Positions 22,924-35,542 of a DNA stretch of 64,000 nucleotides are shown here, piece after piece. Each line of letters opens with the position of its first letter. Position 1 is the first letter of the stretch. Both the position numbers and the translations under genes were made by a program. This DNA comes from Notolepis coatsorum. Taxonomy: Eukaryota; Chordata; Actinopteri; Aulopiformes; Paralepididae. The stretch lies in NCBI GenBank assembly GCA_963971535.1, contig OZ020589.1:73328020-73392019 (forward strand). Reading direction: 5' to 3'. A model generated the notes under the pieces. That model was not told the DNA's origin and made no database searches. It saw only the letters and a list, made by a program, of their open reading frames with translations.

Positions 22924-25527
22924 TTAGGACATTTGTAGGGGCCAGTTTTGAATTGCAGTCTCCCGTAGGTGTTCTTTGAGAGTGTTTTTGAAGGTGGGTA
23001 GTGATTCACATTCCTTTACAGCTTTGGGTAGGGCGTTCCACATTGTTGTGGCATAATTGCGAAACGTGTTTAGTCCCTTGTTTGAGCGGAATCTGGGTTT
23101 TACATGATTTGTGGAGCTCCCTCTGGTGTTGTGATCGTGGTATTCACTGACCTTTGGGAAGTATTTTGACATGTACATGGGTACCTTGGTCGTGTAGTGT
23201 ATCTTGTAGACCAGGCCCATTGCAAGTTGCTGTACTCTGTCGTCTACTCTAAGCCATCCTAGGTTGGCAAAGTGTGCAGGGGTGAGGTGGGTTCTAGGAG
23301 TCAGGTCAAGCAGTAGTCTGACTAGTTTGTTTTGAGATGTTTGTAATTTGGTTTTTAGTGCCTTTGAGGTGCTTTGGTACCATGAGGTGCAAGCATAGTC
23401 GTAGTACACTTGAATGAGTGCTCCTGCCAGAGTCTTCAGGGTATTCTTGTTTACCAGGGAGGAGATCCGGTACAAGAATCGAGTTCGTTGATTGACTTTT
23501 TTTATTACATTGGATGCCATTTTGTCACAGGAAAGATTAGCCTCTAGGATGGAACCCAGGTAGGTAATTTCATCTTTCCTTGTGACAATATTGTCACCCA
23601 CTGTAACTGAGAGCCGTCGGTTTTGCTGAGTTTGTTATTTGAACCGAAGAGAATGGACTCTGTTTTGCCCATGTGTAATGATAGTTTGTTGTCGGCGAGC
23701 CATATGCAGATTTTGCCTAGTTCCGAGCTGAGGGTTTTTTCAACCTGTAACTTGTTCTTGTCAGAGACCAGCAGGGCTGAGTCGTCCGCAAACAGGAACA
23801 AGTTGCAGTCACAAGCTGACGACATGTAATTTGCATAAATTAGGAACAGTAGTGGTCCTAGTATGCTTCCTTGTGGAACACCACAGTTCACTGTGAGGGG
23901 GGGGGATAGGGTACCGTTTACCTCCACCATCTGTTCTCTCCCCTCCAGGTAGGATTGTATCCAGCTCACTGATAAACTATCAAAACCAATTGCTTTTAGC
24001 TTGTCAATCAGAATGGTGTGATTGACAGTGTCGAAGGCCTTTTGTAGGTCTAGCATGACCATGCCGCAGTATTTGCCCGCGTCCACCTCTTGCTTGATGT
24101 GGTCGTTCAAATAGAGAAGGCATGTGTCAGTGGAGTGGGATGTTCTGAAGCCAGATTGGAATTCGTAGATTAGATTTTTATCCGTAAGGTACTTTTCGAC
24201 CTGTTCGTATACTATTTTTTCCATGACTTTCGAGATGGATGTAAGGATAGAAACAGGGCGGTAGTTGCCTGGGTCTAATTTGCTGCCCTTTTTGTGCAGG
24301 GGTGTTACTCTCGCTATTTTGAAGTCCTTGGGGACGTGTCCCTGTTTTATGGAGAGGTTTATTATGTGTGTGATGACTGGGGTGATGGTGGCTGCTGAGT
24401 CTCTGAGGAATTTGGAGGGGATGTTGTCATGGCCAGTGGCCTTGTTCGGTTGGAGGGCGCTCAGTTTATTGAGTACCTCATCTGTAGTTACCATTTCCAG
24501 TTTGAAATCGTCTTTGTGGACGCCTAGGTTCTTGTAGTATGCTACTATGTGTTCTACCCCATACTGCCCTGAGTGGGAGGGTAGTTTGTTTACCAGTGTT
24601 GTGGCTATGTTTGTGAAGAAAGTGTTTAAGTAATTGGCTACATCCAGTTTGTCTGTGATGAGCGTGTTGTCCGTCTTTATGTTTATGTTTGAGAACCTGG
24701 TTTTAAGTTTTTTACTGCAGCCTAGTTGATTATTGAGTAATTTCCAAAGTTCACGTGGTTTATTTTTGTTTTCCTCAGTTTTGTCATTGATGAAATTCTT
24801 TTTTGCAGTTTTTATCATGGAGTTTACGTCATTTCTTAGTCTGTTTCTTTCTAGTTTGAGTTCAGTCACGTGGGCTTGGAGTTCACTGCTCGTGCTTTTG
24901 GTAAGCTTTGACTGACTTTTACGAAATTCAGAGAATTTTTTGTCTCTGGCTTTCATAGCGGTCAGTATTTCAGTGTGCATCCACGGCTCAGCGCGATTTT
25001 TTACCCTGGTGGTTCTTAGGGGGGCCATGTTGTTTAGTATTGTTGAGAATTTGGTTTTGAAGCCAAGCCAGGTTTCTTCAACCAGTGTACCATTGAGTTC
25101 ATCTGACCAGTCCAGGCTCTTCAGTTCAAGGTTAAAGGCCTCGCTAGAGTAGGTTTTGAGGTCTCTAGATGTGACCGTTTTGTGACAGCCAGCCTTTTGC
25201 TTTAGCTTTTTGCGGGAACAGAATATCATATAATGATCACTTAACCCGCATGCTATAACCCCTTTATTGGAGATCATGGACTTGTCGGAGGTCAGGATGA
25301 GGTCAATGGTAGTCTGGGTTGATTCACACACCCTTGTGGGTTGGATGATTAGCTGGCTGAGGCCGTGCAGATCACAAAGCCTACTGAAGGCCTTGAAGAC
25401 GGGTGCTGCTTTACGTAGCATGTCCGTGTTCCAGTCCCCAATAAGGATTTTTTCTACGCCCTCCACCCCAGTTAAGCACCCATCAAGTGTGTCATAAAAG
25501 CCACTCTGTTCTGGTGGTCTATAGATT
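22924..25527 (-). pseudogene. LINE A endonuclease-reverse transcriptase ORF (frameshifted, 5' part displaced)
   Basis: This holds the C-terminal part of the endonuclease/exonuclease/phosphatase fold (GTIYRPPEQ, GDWNTDM, SDHYMIF) and a full RT domain with RVTPLHKKG, YRPVSILTSISKVMEKIV, LDLQKAFDTVNH, GVPQGSILGPLLFLIY and the catalytic FADDSALL. The C-terminal region is in another frame after about 23605. Upstream coding sequence is separated by the BEL element at 25533-31691, with GTGCC duplicated at the junction. The protein nicks target DNA and copies its RNA at the nick. This copy is dead. Confidence 0.8.
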
Positions 25528-25532
25528 GTGCC

Positions 25533-26038
25533 TGTTACAAAGAATGAAATCAGGAATGTCCAATCGTTGCTTTTCTTTTGAATCAAATCTTAAGGTCCTT
25601 TATTTTCTATTAGTTACACATTCTAATTCAGTTCAGTTCGTTTTCTTCCAGTTCAGTTCAGTTCAATTCAAAGTCTCTTTACATTCTTTCAGTTCAGTTC
25701 AGTTCAGTTCAAAGTCCTATTACATTTCATTACATCCTGTGTGCTCGAAGAGCACGCCACATATATCACAGCTGGTTCCAATGACAATCAAAAACAATTC
25801 AGCACAGCTGCAGTGTTTAGGGCAGGCACACGTTGGCAGGAGCTGTCCACTCTTGCGTGGTGCTGAAAGACAAACTGTGTTAGTTTTGTAGGCGAACAAG
25901 CATTGCACTTTCATTGTCATTAAAGAAAATTAAACAAATAAGACAAAACGTTATCACCAATTAACTATGTGTGTGTTTTATATTTTACTTTATGAGTCTG
26001 AAAGAAAATGTATATTATTTATAATAATAGTTGCAACA
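25533..26038 (-). repeat. 3' LTR of BEL/Pao element 2
   Basis: 506 bp. On the minus strand it starts TGTTGCAACTATTATTATA and ends CTTTGTAACA. It contains arrays of GTTCA/AGTTC (25627-25712). Confidence 0.9.
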
Positions 26039-26064
26039 AACTCCGGCCCGATGAACACTGTTCA

Positions 26065-29000
26065 TCAATTAATCTCAAGGTTATACAATAACTGTATTGG
26101 CCGTCTGATTATTTTTCTTCCTGGTAACTGTATTGAGCAACTTCTAGTTTTGCCATCACGACCTGGGAATACTTCATGTATCCTACCCATTTTCCAGAGT
26201 TGTCTTGGCAACATGTGTTCGTTCACCAGTACCACATCACCTTCCTTCAATGGTGTTGTTTTCTTTGTGGAGGATGCGTGAGCAGATCTCAATTCCATCA
26301 GGTATTCACTTCTCCACCGATTCCAGTATCCATTGACGAGACGTTCTCTGTACCGCCATCTCTTGTTCATGTCCTTTCGAGTTCCTTGTTGTATGTTTGA
26401 CTCTTTTACAGTCTGTGGTGGTAGTGTCGTCAGTCGGTTTCCTACCAGGAAGTGAGCTGGGGTTAGAGGTGCCACCTCGCTTTCGTGGTCCACATAAGTG
26501 AGTGGTCTTGAATTGATCACAGCCTCCACTTCAGTCAGAAAGGTCTGCAGTTCCTCGAAGCTCAGAAATGCTTTTCCCACAATTCTTTTGAGGCTGGTCT
26601 TGACTGAACGCACCATACGCTCCCATATACCGCCCCACCATGCAGCTCTTTCCACAATAAACCTCCAGTTTATCCGTTTTTCTGCAAAGAAGTCCTTCAC
26701 TTGGTTGGATTTCATTGATTTCCATATTTCGTTCAAGTCCTGTGATGCCCTTTTAAATGTCTGTGCATTGTCTGAATAAATTGTTGAGCAAATGCCTCTT
26801 CTTGCAATAAACCTTCTGAAGGCCAAAAGAAAGTTAGGTGTCGTCAAGTCTGACACAAATTCTAAGTGAACAGCTCTGGTTACTGCGCACGTGAATAAAG
26901 CAATGTAGGCCTTTTTGTGGTTAGGTCTGACGTACAACGGCCCTGCAAAGTCAACTCCAGTCACTTCAAATGCTGCAGCTTCAGTTGTCCTGTCCGTAGG
27001 TAAAGGTGCTGTTATTTCTTGACTGGCCTTGGTTGTAAACCTTTTGCAAATGAGACATCGGTTTAGAATCCGTTTAGTTGCTTGTCGTCCTCTTAGGATC
27101 CAGAAACGTTCACGTAGCTGTGTTAAGGTGTTCTGAAGTCCATTATGCATTACCTCTTCATGCGCATGTTTTATTTCCAGTTCTGTAAATACGTCATGCG
27201 TGGGTAGAATAAACGGGTGCTTTTGTCCATATCTGAGGCTTGATTTTTGCAATCTACCTCCAACTCGCATTACTCCATTATCCAAGAATGGGTTTAGATC
27301 TTTAATTTTCGAGTGCTTGTGAATATCCGTTCCCTTTTGCAATTCCTTCATTTCTTGTGGGAAGGCTCTCTTTTGCGTTTCAGCAATCCAGTATAACTCT
27401 GCTGTGTTCATTTCCACTGCCGTCAGTGGCCCTTGGCGTTTACTTTTATTGCGCGAGTTATGCACAAATCGGTTTACCCATGCAGTAATTCTGAGAACTG
27501 TAGTTAGCCTACTGTAATTTTCAAGCAGAATAATTGCAGGTTCTGTTAGGTACGTTTTCGTTTCGGTCACAACATGGTACTGTTTGACAGTCTCCTCAAG
27601 GGGCTCTTGTAGGCTATGCCCGTTGGTTTCCTTTTCTATTTGACGGGGGTCCGCGTCTCTTAGCCATTGTGGTCCATTCCACCATAAGCTCTGAGTCTTT
27701 AAGTTTTCCGCGGATATTCCTCGCGTGCCTAGATCGGCTGGATTATATATATTTACAAAGTCTCGCTCCTATTAGAGCTGCTAATAACTCCAGTCTTGGT
27801 AGCGTCACCTTCTTCAAACGGGCTACCTTCGTTTTGGCACATATTAACGTGCAGGTGCTTTCGTCATTCCCAACCGTGCGTAAATAGCCTACGGCGCAGT
27901 ACGCGGTTTCACTGGCATCGCAGAATACGTGTAGTTGTCGCTCTGTGATTGAACTCGTGGTTCCAGTGTCGTAGGGTCTAGGAATTACCATATTCTTGAC
28001 AGTTTGTAACTCTCCATACCATTCTTACCATTTTGACTTTAAATCGGTGGGCAAGTCCTCATCCCACTCTAGGCCTCGTTCCCATGTTTCCTGGAATAGT
28101 CGCTTGGCCCTCACCGTGAATGGTGACAGGAACCCGATAGGGTCGAATAACCTGGCGGCTGTTTGCAGGACTGTCCTCTTTGTGCATTTTGTATTCTTTG
28201 ATTCTCGTAGAATACTTGTCAGATCATACATGAAATCGTCCGATGTCGTTCTCCACGTCATTCCCAGAACCTTGACTGGGGCATTCTGGTCCGATTTCGT
28301 TTCCTGTAGTTTGTTCTGTAGTTCAGGTGAATTAGTTTTCCATTTACACATCTTCATCGCGGCCTTGTCCATGATTATTTTGGATTCTTTATACAACTTG
28401 TATGCATCTTCTACTGTATCCGCTCCATTTATGAAATCATCCACATAAAGAGTTTCTCTTAATGCTTTTACCGTAGAGGGGTAGGTTGACTCCAATCCCT
28501 CCAGATGATGTCTGATCGTTGCTGACAGCAGGAATGGGCTGGCAGTCGCGCCAAATGGAACCCTTGTCATCCTCATTATGCATTCATTATATTCGTTTTC
28601 ATTCTCTGTATGAGGTGTCTTGTCTGTCCACAGGAACCTCAGTGCGTCTCGATCTGTCGGGTTTATTGAGATTTGTAGGAAGGCCTTTTCAATGTCCGAC
28701 ATGAAAGCAATTTTGTGTTGTCTGAATTTCAATAGTACATTCAATAAATCAGGGTTCAAGTTGGGCCCAGTTAATAGACAGTCATTAAGTGAGTCACTAT
28801 TTTCATCATGTGACGACGCATCGAATACAACCCTGACTTTCGTCGTTGCGCGTTCCTCCTTCACAATAGCATGATGTGGCATGTAGTACAATGGGTTACC
28901 GGTGATATTGGTTTCGACTGGTTCAATGATTTTCTTCTCCAAGTAGTCATTGATCACCTCATTGTATCTTGTGAAGAGTTTCCCATCATGTTTGAATCTT

Positions 29001-31111
29001 CTCATCAGACGTTGAAACCGGTTCTCTGCAATTCTGTAGTTGGATGACAGTTTCAAATTATCTGTGCGCCATGGTAGTTGCACTTCATAACGTTCTCCGT
29101 TGTGCGTAATGGTTTCTTTGAATTGTTTCAGGGCAATTTCATCATTGGCGCTCAACTTAGTTTCTAGTTCAGGGTTGATTCCCAGGGATTCTAGCTCCCA
29201 AAATAAGCGTAACTGGTCAGACAGTGTTTTATTATCTACATTGACATGCATCACTCCGACGTTGGTTATAGTGCTGACGTGCATTGTAGTTACCGTTCCT
29301 TGAATGAGCCATCCGAAGCTGCTCTCGGCTGCCACTAGTCCATCTTGTAGTCTTTCAATCTTCCCAGAGACCACTTTCCAATAGTAGTCGGATCCGATTA
29401 ATATTTCCACGTCTTGATTTTCCATTCCGTGGACCTTTACGTCGGCCAACAGCATTCCTTTTTCTTCCATCTCCGTGCGTAATGGCTCTCCGGGTACACT
29501 CATTAGTGACGTGCACACTTGTGGTGATTCCAGTAATTCAATTTCGATTGTTTGGCCATTTCTTACATCGGATAATTTTGCCCGTACTTTATTGCAATGC
29601 ACTCGTTTTGGTTGTAGGCTGCCAAACGTGTGTAATTGTATTACCTCGGAGCCTATTACCGGTAGATTTAGTTTGCGTGACAATTCTGTCCTTATAAAGC
29701 TACGTTGACTCCCACCGTCCAACAGGCATCTGGTCAATTTACTCCTGGTTGCGTTTTGGCCAACCAACCACACTGTTGCTGTTTGGAGTAAAACATTGCT
29801 ATTATGGCCTGAATTATATCCGACGGTAGTATCAGTTTGTAGGTTTGTGGGTTGTTGCGCTACGCGCTGTCTTGGTTCATAAGGGCGCATATCATGGGGT
29901 TGAGCGCATACTACTTTGTGGTGTCGCCGGCCACACTTCTCGCATGAAACCTGCGCCTTACAAGTTCTGGCCATATGTCCTGTCCCCAAACACACAAAAC
30001 AACGTCCTTGTCTTTTAAGGAATTCTCTTCTTTGTTCGACTGTATTTTCCGTGCAGTGTTTGGATATATGGTTGGCTTTGTTGCAAAATATGCAGTTCTG
30101 TGGCGCTCCCGTATATAATGCAGCGGTAGACGCTCTATAGGCTGCGGTAGGCCTATGTCTTTGCTCATAATTTTGTTTGTCAATTTGTGGGTTCAGATCA
30201 ATCAAGTTTGCCGTTCTTTCTCGGCTTTCAACTTCTCTTTTCAGGAATTTCATTAGGCCATCTACTTCCAACATGTCGTCTTCCTCTCTTTGACGGCTGA
30301 ACGCGAGCGTTATGCTCTCTGGCACCATTTTCATTAGGATAGGGCAGAGTAAACTACCATACATTTCAGAGACGACTTGAAGCGCTGACAGACTTCTGAC
30401 TTGTATTTCGATCTCATCATATAGTTTTCGTAGGGCGACTGTGTCGTTTGCACGTTTAACCGGGGTCAAGTTTAATAACTTATTCATATGGGCATTGATT
30501 AAAAGATCTTTTCGGCCAAATCTGTTTTCCAACATTTTAATCGCAGCATCATAATTTTCATTGGTTAATGCGAGACCCGTGATTGCGTTTGCAGCCCTTC
30601 CCGTGAGATAGGACTTTAGATAATTAAACTTGTCAGCCTTGCTGAGGTCTGGGTTTCTATGAACTGCCATGTCGTACTGGCTCCAGAACGTTTGCCATAG
30701 GCTAATTTCTCCGTTAAATTTATCAATGATCAGTCTCGGGAGTTTGACTGCAAAACCATATCCCTTGTTGGAGCACACTGATGAACGGTCATCTTCTTTT
30801 CTTCTCATAGCCTTTTTCAATTTGGTTTTACGCACCCATATATCCTCTTCATATCGTTGCACACCCTGAAGTTCATCTTCAAAATCCTCTTCCTCAATTC
30901 CGTCTTCAATTTCTGTGTTCAAGGCTTTCAATGCAATTTCTTTTTCCACAAGCATGTCCAATATTTCTTCATAATCCACGTCCACATCTTCTAATGACAC
31001 TCTTGTCTTCTCATCTATCACATTGAGTAATTTTGTTATCGCAGTCCTTACCACACCTCTTTTCAGAAGTAGTTTCTTTAGTTGTGTCTTGGACATCGCT
31101 GCTGTAGGCAT
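26065..31111 (-). pseudogene. BEL/Pao gag-pol polyprotein (one stop, one deletion)
   Basis: Reading down the minus strand: a gag region with coiled N-terminus and DUF1759-like domain; three zinc-knuckle-like motifs near 29.9-30.1 kb (CIFCNKANHISKHC, CFVCLGTGHMARTC, CEKCGRRHHKVVC); an aspartic protease (CLLDGGSQRSFI, about 29.72 kb); RT with YVDDFING (about 28.44 kb); the BEL-type LFDPIGFLSPF block; then RNase H (LHVFCDASETAY). An in-frame TAA lies at 28025-28027. Near 27745 about 70-80 RNase H codons are missing and the frame shifts before FVNIYNPADLGTRG. The integrase (27570 to 26065) keeps its zinc head (CLICKRF), VDFAGP, YSDNAQTF and INSRPL. The frame opens at 31183 without an ATG, and the first good ATG is at 31111 (MPTAAMSKTQ). 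Confidence 0.85.
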
Positions 31112-31167
31112 GTCTGTACATTCCCTTGATCCTTCTTTGTCTTCAAAGCACTTCTTTTCTTTGTTCC

Positions 31168-31185
31168 TCCCTGGTTTCGGCACCA
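31168..31185 (-). promoter_or_regulatory. Primer binding site of BEL/Pao element 2
   Basis: TGGTGCCGAAACCAGGGA on the minus strand, five bases after the 5' LTR. Confidence 0.7.
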
Positions 31186-31190
31186 GCTTT

Positions 31191-31691
31191 TCTTACAAAG
31201 AATGAAATCAGGAATGTCCAATCGTTGCTTTTCTTTTGAATCAAATCTTAAGGTCCTTTATTTTCTATTAGTTACAAATTCTAATTCAGTTCAGTTCGTT
31301 TTCTTCCAGTTCAGTTCAGTTCAATTCAAAGTCTCTTTACATTCTTTCAGTTCAGTTCAGTTCAGTTCAAAGTCCTATTACATTTCATTACATCCTGTGT
31401 GCTCAAAGAGCACGCCACATATATCACAGCTGGTTCCAATGACAATCAAAAACAATTCAGCACAGCTGCAGTGTTTAGGCACACGTTGGCAGGAGCTGTC
31501 CACTCTTGCGTGGTGCTGAAAGACAAACTGTGTTAGTTTTGTTGGCGAACAAGCATTGCACTTTCATTGTCATTAAAGAAAATGAAACAAATAAGACAAA
31601 ACGTTATCACCAATTAACTATGTGTGTGTTTTATATTTTACTTTATGAGTCTGAAAGAAAATGTATATTATTTATAATAATAGTTGCAACA
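31191..31691 (-). repeat. 5' LTR of BEL/Pao element 2
   Basis: 501 bp, matching the other LTR apart from a 5-bp deletion near 31478 and a few substitutions. The small divergence implies a fairly recent insertion. Confidence 0.9.
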
Positions 31692-31696
31692 GTGCC

Positions 31697-32018
31697 TATT
31701 AGTACTGATTTTGCCCTTTCAAATAAGATTTCAATCCATACAGTTTCAATCTCGTCATGGTTAAGGTCAGTACGGTTGCTGAATTTGGTATCTTTGTGTA
31801 TATACACACAGACACCACCTCCATACTGGTTCCTATCCCTCCTGACGATTGAATAGTCCTCGATTTCTATCTCTGGATCCTGAACAGATGAGTCAAGTTT
31901 TGTTTCTGTAAAACATAATATATTAGCCTTACCGTTTAAAAACAAATGTCTGATTTCAGCCAGTTTGGGTTTCAAGCTGTTTATGTTTAAGTGAAATATG
32001 TGAAGTCCATTTGAGTTT
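31697..32018 (-). pseudogene. LINE A endonuclease N-terminal fragment
   Basis: On the minus strand it encodes LHIFHLNINSLKPKLAEI through NILCFTETKLDSS, YGGGVCVYI and VLIGT, the first half of an APE-type endonuclease. It continues directly into the GTIYRPPEQ frame at 25527 once the BEL element and one GTGCC copy are removed. Its upper end abuts LINE B sequence, so the joined frame into LINE B is a chimera and not a real protein. Confidence 0.8.
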
Positions 32019-35000
32019 TCGCGTTGCAGTAGTCGAGGCGGGAGATGACTGTTGATTGGACGAGGAGTTGGGTGGCTTCTTTTGTCAGGAAGGGGCGGAT
32101 CCTTCTGACAGGTTGTCGCTGCGATGTGAGCAGAGAAGTTCAACTGGTCATCGAGGACAACACCAAGGTTCTTGGCGGTCGGGGACGCGGTCACAGCTGC
32201 ATTCTCGACTGTGATGGAAAGGTCGGTCAGGGCGGAGGATTTGGCCGGCAGGTGGAGCAATTCTGTTTTGCTAAGGTTCAGTTTGAGGTGGTTGGTCATC
32301 ATCCAAGCGGAGATGTCGGACAGACAGGCCGAGATCCGCTCAGAGACGTGGATATCTGAGGGAGGGAAGGAGAGGAAGAGTTGAGTATCATCAGCATAAC
32401 AATGATACGAGAAGCCATGAGACGTGATAATGTTGCCCAGTGATTTAGTGTAGAGGGAGAAGAGAAGGGGTCCTAGGACCGAGCCCTGGGGGACACCCGT
32501 CCGCAGGGGGCTGGTGGCCGACAGGGTCCCTCTCCATGACACTTGGTAGGAGCGGTCATTGAGGTATGATGTCAGCCATGTCAGTGCAGAGCCAGCCACT
32601 CCCATTCCTGCGAGGGCCGCGAGGAGGATCTGATGGTTGACTGTGTCGAAGGCTGCAGATAGATCTAGGAGAATCAGGACAGAGGAGAGGCCTTTCGCTT
32701 TTGCTAAGTGAAGTGCCTCTGTGACCGCAATGAGGGCCGTTTCTGTGGAGTGGCCAGTCCGGAAGCCAGACTGATTAGGGTCTAGGAGGTCATTCTGTAA
32801 GAGATAAGCAGTAAGTTGGTTGGATACAGCACGTTCAAGTGTTTTAGAAAGGAAGGAGAGAAGAGAGACAGGACAATAGTTGCCTATGACGGTGGGGTTC
32901 AGTTTTTTATTTTTTTATGAGCGGCGTGACTCTGGCTTGTTTTAGGGAGGTGGGGACCACCCCCGAGTTGAGTGAGGAGTTGATGGTTGCAGTTAGGAAT
33001 GGGAGGATGTCTGGTGCTATGGTCTGGAGGAGTGGGGAGGGTAGCTGGTCCAGCTGGCATGTAGTCGGACGGTTCGACGTTACCAGTGTCAGGGTCTGTA
33101 ATGGGAGAGAAAGATGACAGAGTGAAGGATGAGGTTCTCGATTCAGTATTTGGAATGGGTGTGGGTTGGGAGAAGGAGCTGCGGATGTTCTCCACTTTTT
33201 CCTCAAAGAGGATCGCGAAGTCTTCGGCAGAGAAAGATGAGGGAGGAGGGGTGGGGGGGGGAGTGAGGAGGGAGGACATGGTAGCATGCAGTTTGCGAAG
33301 ATTCTTGGCAGAGGCCTCGATCCTATGGTGAAAGAAAGAAGCCTTGGCATTAGTAATGTTTTTGTTGAATGTTAACAAGAGGTTGTGTGGGGCGGCTAGG
33401 TGGCGCAGTGGGCAAGGCGCTCGCCACCAACTCAGGAGATGCTGGGTTCGAGCCCAGCTCTCGGCGTTGCTACCAGCTTGGCTGGTCGTTCATACTAATA
33501 CAATTGGCAGTATTAGGGGGTGGGAAGCTGGTGGGTGGGGATCAGACGTTGTGGACAGCGACTCCTACAGGTCGGTTGGTGTGCCTGCGCAGTAGAATCA
33601 GGAAGCGACGAGGGCGGCGTGTCCCTCCCACGCAGACCCTCGCCGCTGAGAGATCGCGCTGTGCAGGTGAAAAGATGCGACGGCTGCCTCCTCGAGTACC
33701 GGAGGGGACACGTGATGCAAGGCTTCGTCCACATTGCAGCCGGCTTGTGGGAGGCATGGCCTAACAACGTTCGAGACAGGGGAGGTTAGAATTGGACAAT
33801 GCGAAATTGGGGACGGGAGAAAAATAGAAAAATGGGGAGAAAAAGTAGATAAAAAAAAGGTTGTGATATGTGTCGATGTCAGCAGTGAGGCGTGACTTTC
33901 TATACTTCCTCTCAGCCGCTCTCAGGACCTGTCTTTGTTCTCTCACTGCATCTGTCAGCCATGGACTGGGTGGGGAACGGCGGGCAGGTTTCTCAACGAG
34001 GGGACAGAGCTTGTCGAAGGAGGTTGCAAGGGCTGAGAGGAGGGTGGAGGTTGCCATCTCTGTGGGGAGAGCAGAGAAGGTGTCGCTCAAAGGTAGAGCG
34101 GATAGTATGTCAGAGGAGAGGGTGGAGGGGGATAGGGAGGGCAGGTTGCATCTGAGTGAGACGGTTTGAGTTGGGGTGAAGACCTTTCGGTTAAGCATGA
34201 GAGTTAGTGAGAAGGATATGAAGGAATGGTCAGATACATGTAGGGGAGTTACCGTGGTGTTAATGCTGGAGTTACGGGAAAATATGAGATCCAAGGAGTT
34301 GCCTGCTTTGTGGGTGGGAGGCATGGCAGTGGGAGTCAGGTCAAACGATTGTAGGAGGGAGACCACTGGGACCGACTGAGATGAGTCAGGCAGGTTGAAG
34401 TCGCCCAATAGAAGGAGAGGGGTACCATCTTCCGGTAAGGAGCTTAGAAGCATGTCCAGCTCATCTGTGAAGTGATCGAGTGGACCTGGAGGGCGATAGA
34501 GTGTAACAATGGTGAGATTGAAAGGGTTAGAGACAGATACTGCATGATATTCGAGAGAGGAGAGTGACAGTTCTGGGAGTGGTGTTAAGTTTGTAGCCCA
34601 TGAAGGATATGTCATGAGGCCAGTGCCTCCACCCCGTCTGGAAGGTCGAGGTGTGTGAGTGAAGTTATAGTTTGTAGATAATGCTGCAGGTGTTGATGAG
34701 TTATTGGGGGTTATCCAGGTCTCAGTTAGAGCCAGGAGCTGCAGATTTTGACTATGGGCGTAGGCAGTAATGAAGTCAGCTTTCTTGACTGCTGATTGAC
34801 AATTCCATAAGCATCCCGTACTGTGACAGGTGTATTAATGGCTGTAGGAGGGTAGGAGAGATTAGCCGGGTTGCTAGCAAACTGTCATGGGTGGGTTGAA
34901 TCTGTTCTAGAGGAGCAGATTGTGGATATAGGTATGAGACACATTGTGGTGTCAAGAGTGGCAGGGAGGAAGTTGAAGGGGGTAGAGGAATAGCACAGTG

Positions 35001-35230
35001 GAGTGAAAGATAGGGCTATGGTGTACTTAGCACTAGGTGGATCCCTTCGCGAAGAACTCCAGGAAAACTCCTCTTTGTCCCTCTTCGTTTCTCGACGCTT
35101 CGCTGACGCTAAGCCAGCAAGCCTTTAAATCTCTATCATTAATTAGTGCTGTCTAACACCTGGCCCTTAATGGGGCACTTAACTAAACAAAATGGCCGTT
35201 TTAAACACGCCCCTTTCCTTTAAACACACA
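32019..35230 (-). mobile_element. LINE B, 5' part (endonuclease and most of RT), with a SINE inside
   Basis: Minus-strand pieces are the endonuclease at 33866-34760 (VTLYRPPGPLDHF, LLLGDFNLPDS, VSDHSFISFS), a linker and RT start at 32899-33378 with a frameshift near 33100 (ARVTPLIKK), and RT core at 32019-32880 (GVPQGSVLGPLLFSLY, YADDTQLFLSFPP, NHLKLNLSKTELL). The C-terminus lies 10.7 kb away at 20.6-21.3 kb. The upper boundary near 35230 is approximate and is taken from the end of GC-rich LINE-like sequence. L2-type fish LINE; inactive. Confidence 0.78.
33388..33857 (+). mobile_element. tRNA-derived SINE with 8-bp TSD
   Basis: The head has A-box TGGCGCAGTGG (33401-33411) and B-box GGTTCGAGCCC (33445-33455). 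The 3' end is A-rich (GTAGATAAAAAAA). The 8-bp sequence AGGTTGTG flanks it (33380-33387 and 33858-33865). It lies within LINE B between the endonuclease and RT regions. It is pol III-transcribed by type and mobilised by LINE machinery. Confidence 0.88.
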
Positions 35231-35507
35231 GTTTCCTATGTTGGAATACAACACTATGGTATATAAAATATTTTGTAATTATTTTGTCAGTGGTCGTTCA
35301 ATATGTTCATTAATATTGGAAGCTAACCAACTGACAATTAGATGTTTTTTTGTCATGTTTGACTGGTAAAGTGACAGGTTTGTTTTGTAATCCATTTGCT
35401 GATGTGGCTGGTGGACAAAAAAGGTTTCCTTCCTTGGTTCCAACCACAGTCCTCCACTCCACCTGTACCACTGGAGCCTCCACACAGACCCCCTCTGTTC
35501 CTGAACA

Positions 35508-35542
35508 CGCGCACGCGCACACACACACACACACACACACAC
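35508..35542. repeat. (CA)n/(CG) microsatellite
   Basis: Short ACGCGCACGCGC tract followed by (AC)n. Confidence 0.85.

Larger units (their letters stand above)
25533..31691 (-). mobile_element. BEL/Pao LTR retrotransposon, near full length
   Basis: LTRs at 25533-26038 and 31191-31691 are almost identical. The 5-bp duplication GTGCC flanks the element (25528-25532 and 31692-31696). On the minus strand the order is LTR, PBS, gag-protease-RT-RNase H-integrase, LTR. It interrupts the endonuclease of LINE A after the codons for VLIGT. The coding region carries one in-frame stop and one RNase H deletion, so this copy is close to but not fully functional. Confidence 0.92.
21287..32018 (-). mobile_element. 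LINE A (APE endonuclease/RT LINE), split by a BEL/Pao element
   Basis: Net length about 4.6 kb. The 3' end (21287, low side) has an ATTG repeat tail and a 3' UTR with a minisatellite of roughly 100-bp units (21560-21780). The coding sequence is in three pieces. The endonuclease N-terminus lies at 31697-32018 (ILCFTETKLDSS). The rest of the endonuclease and the RT lie at 23610-25527 (GTIYRPPEQ, LIGDWNTDM, LDLQKAFDTVNH, LFLFADDSALL). The RT C-terminus at 22924-23601 is shifted by one frame near 23605. The upper boundary falls at the start of the endonuclease, so the copy is 5'-truncated. It belongs to the L2/CR1/Rex1-like group; I do not fix the clade. Confidence 0.82.

Noticed and set aside
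28025..31183. Host zinc-knuckle gene
   Set aside because: Flanking LTRs, PBS, TSD and RT YVDD show it is the BEL/Pao polyprotein; the first codon of the open frame is not ATG.
31643..32605. A single 320-codon RT-endonuclease protein
   Set aside because: It is a chance in-frame join of LINE B RT, LINE A endonuclease and BEL LTR sequence across insertion borders.
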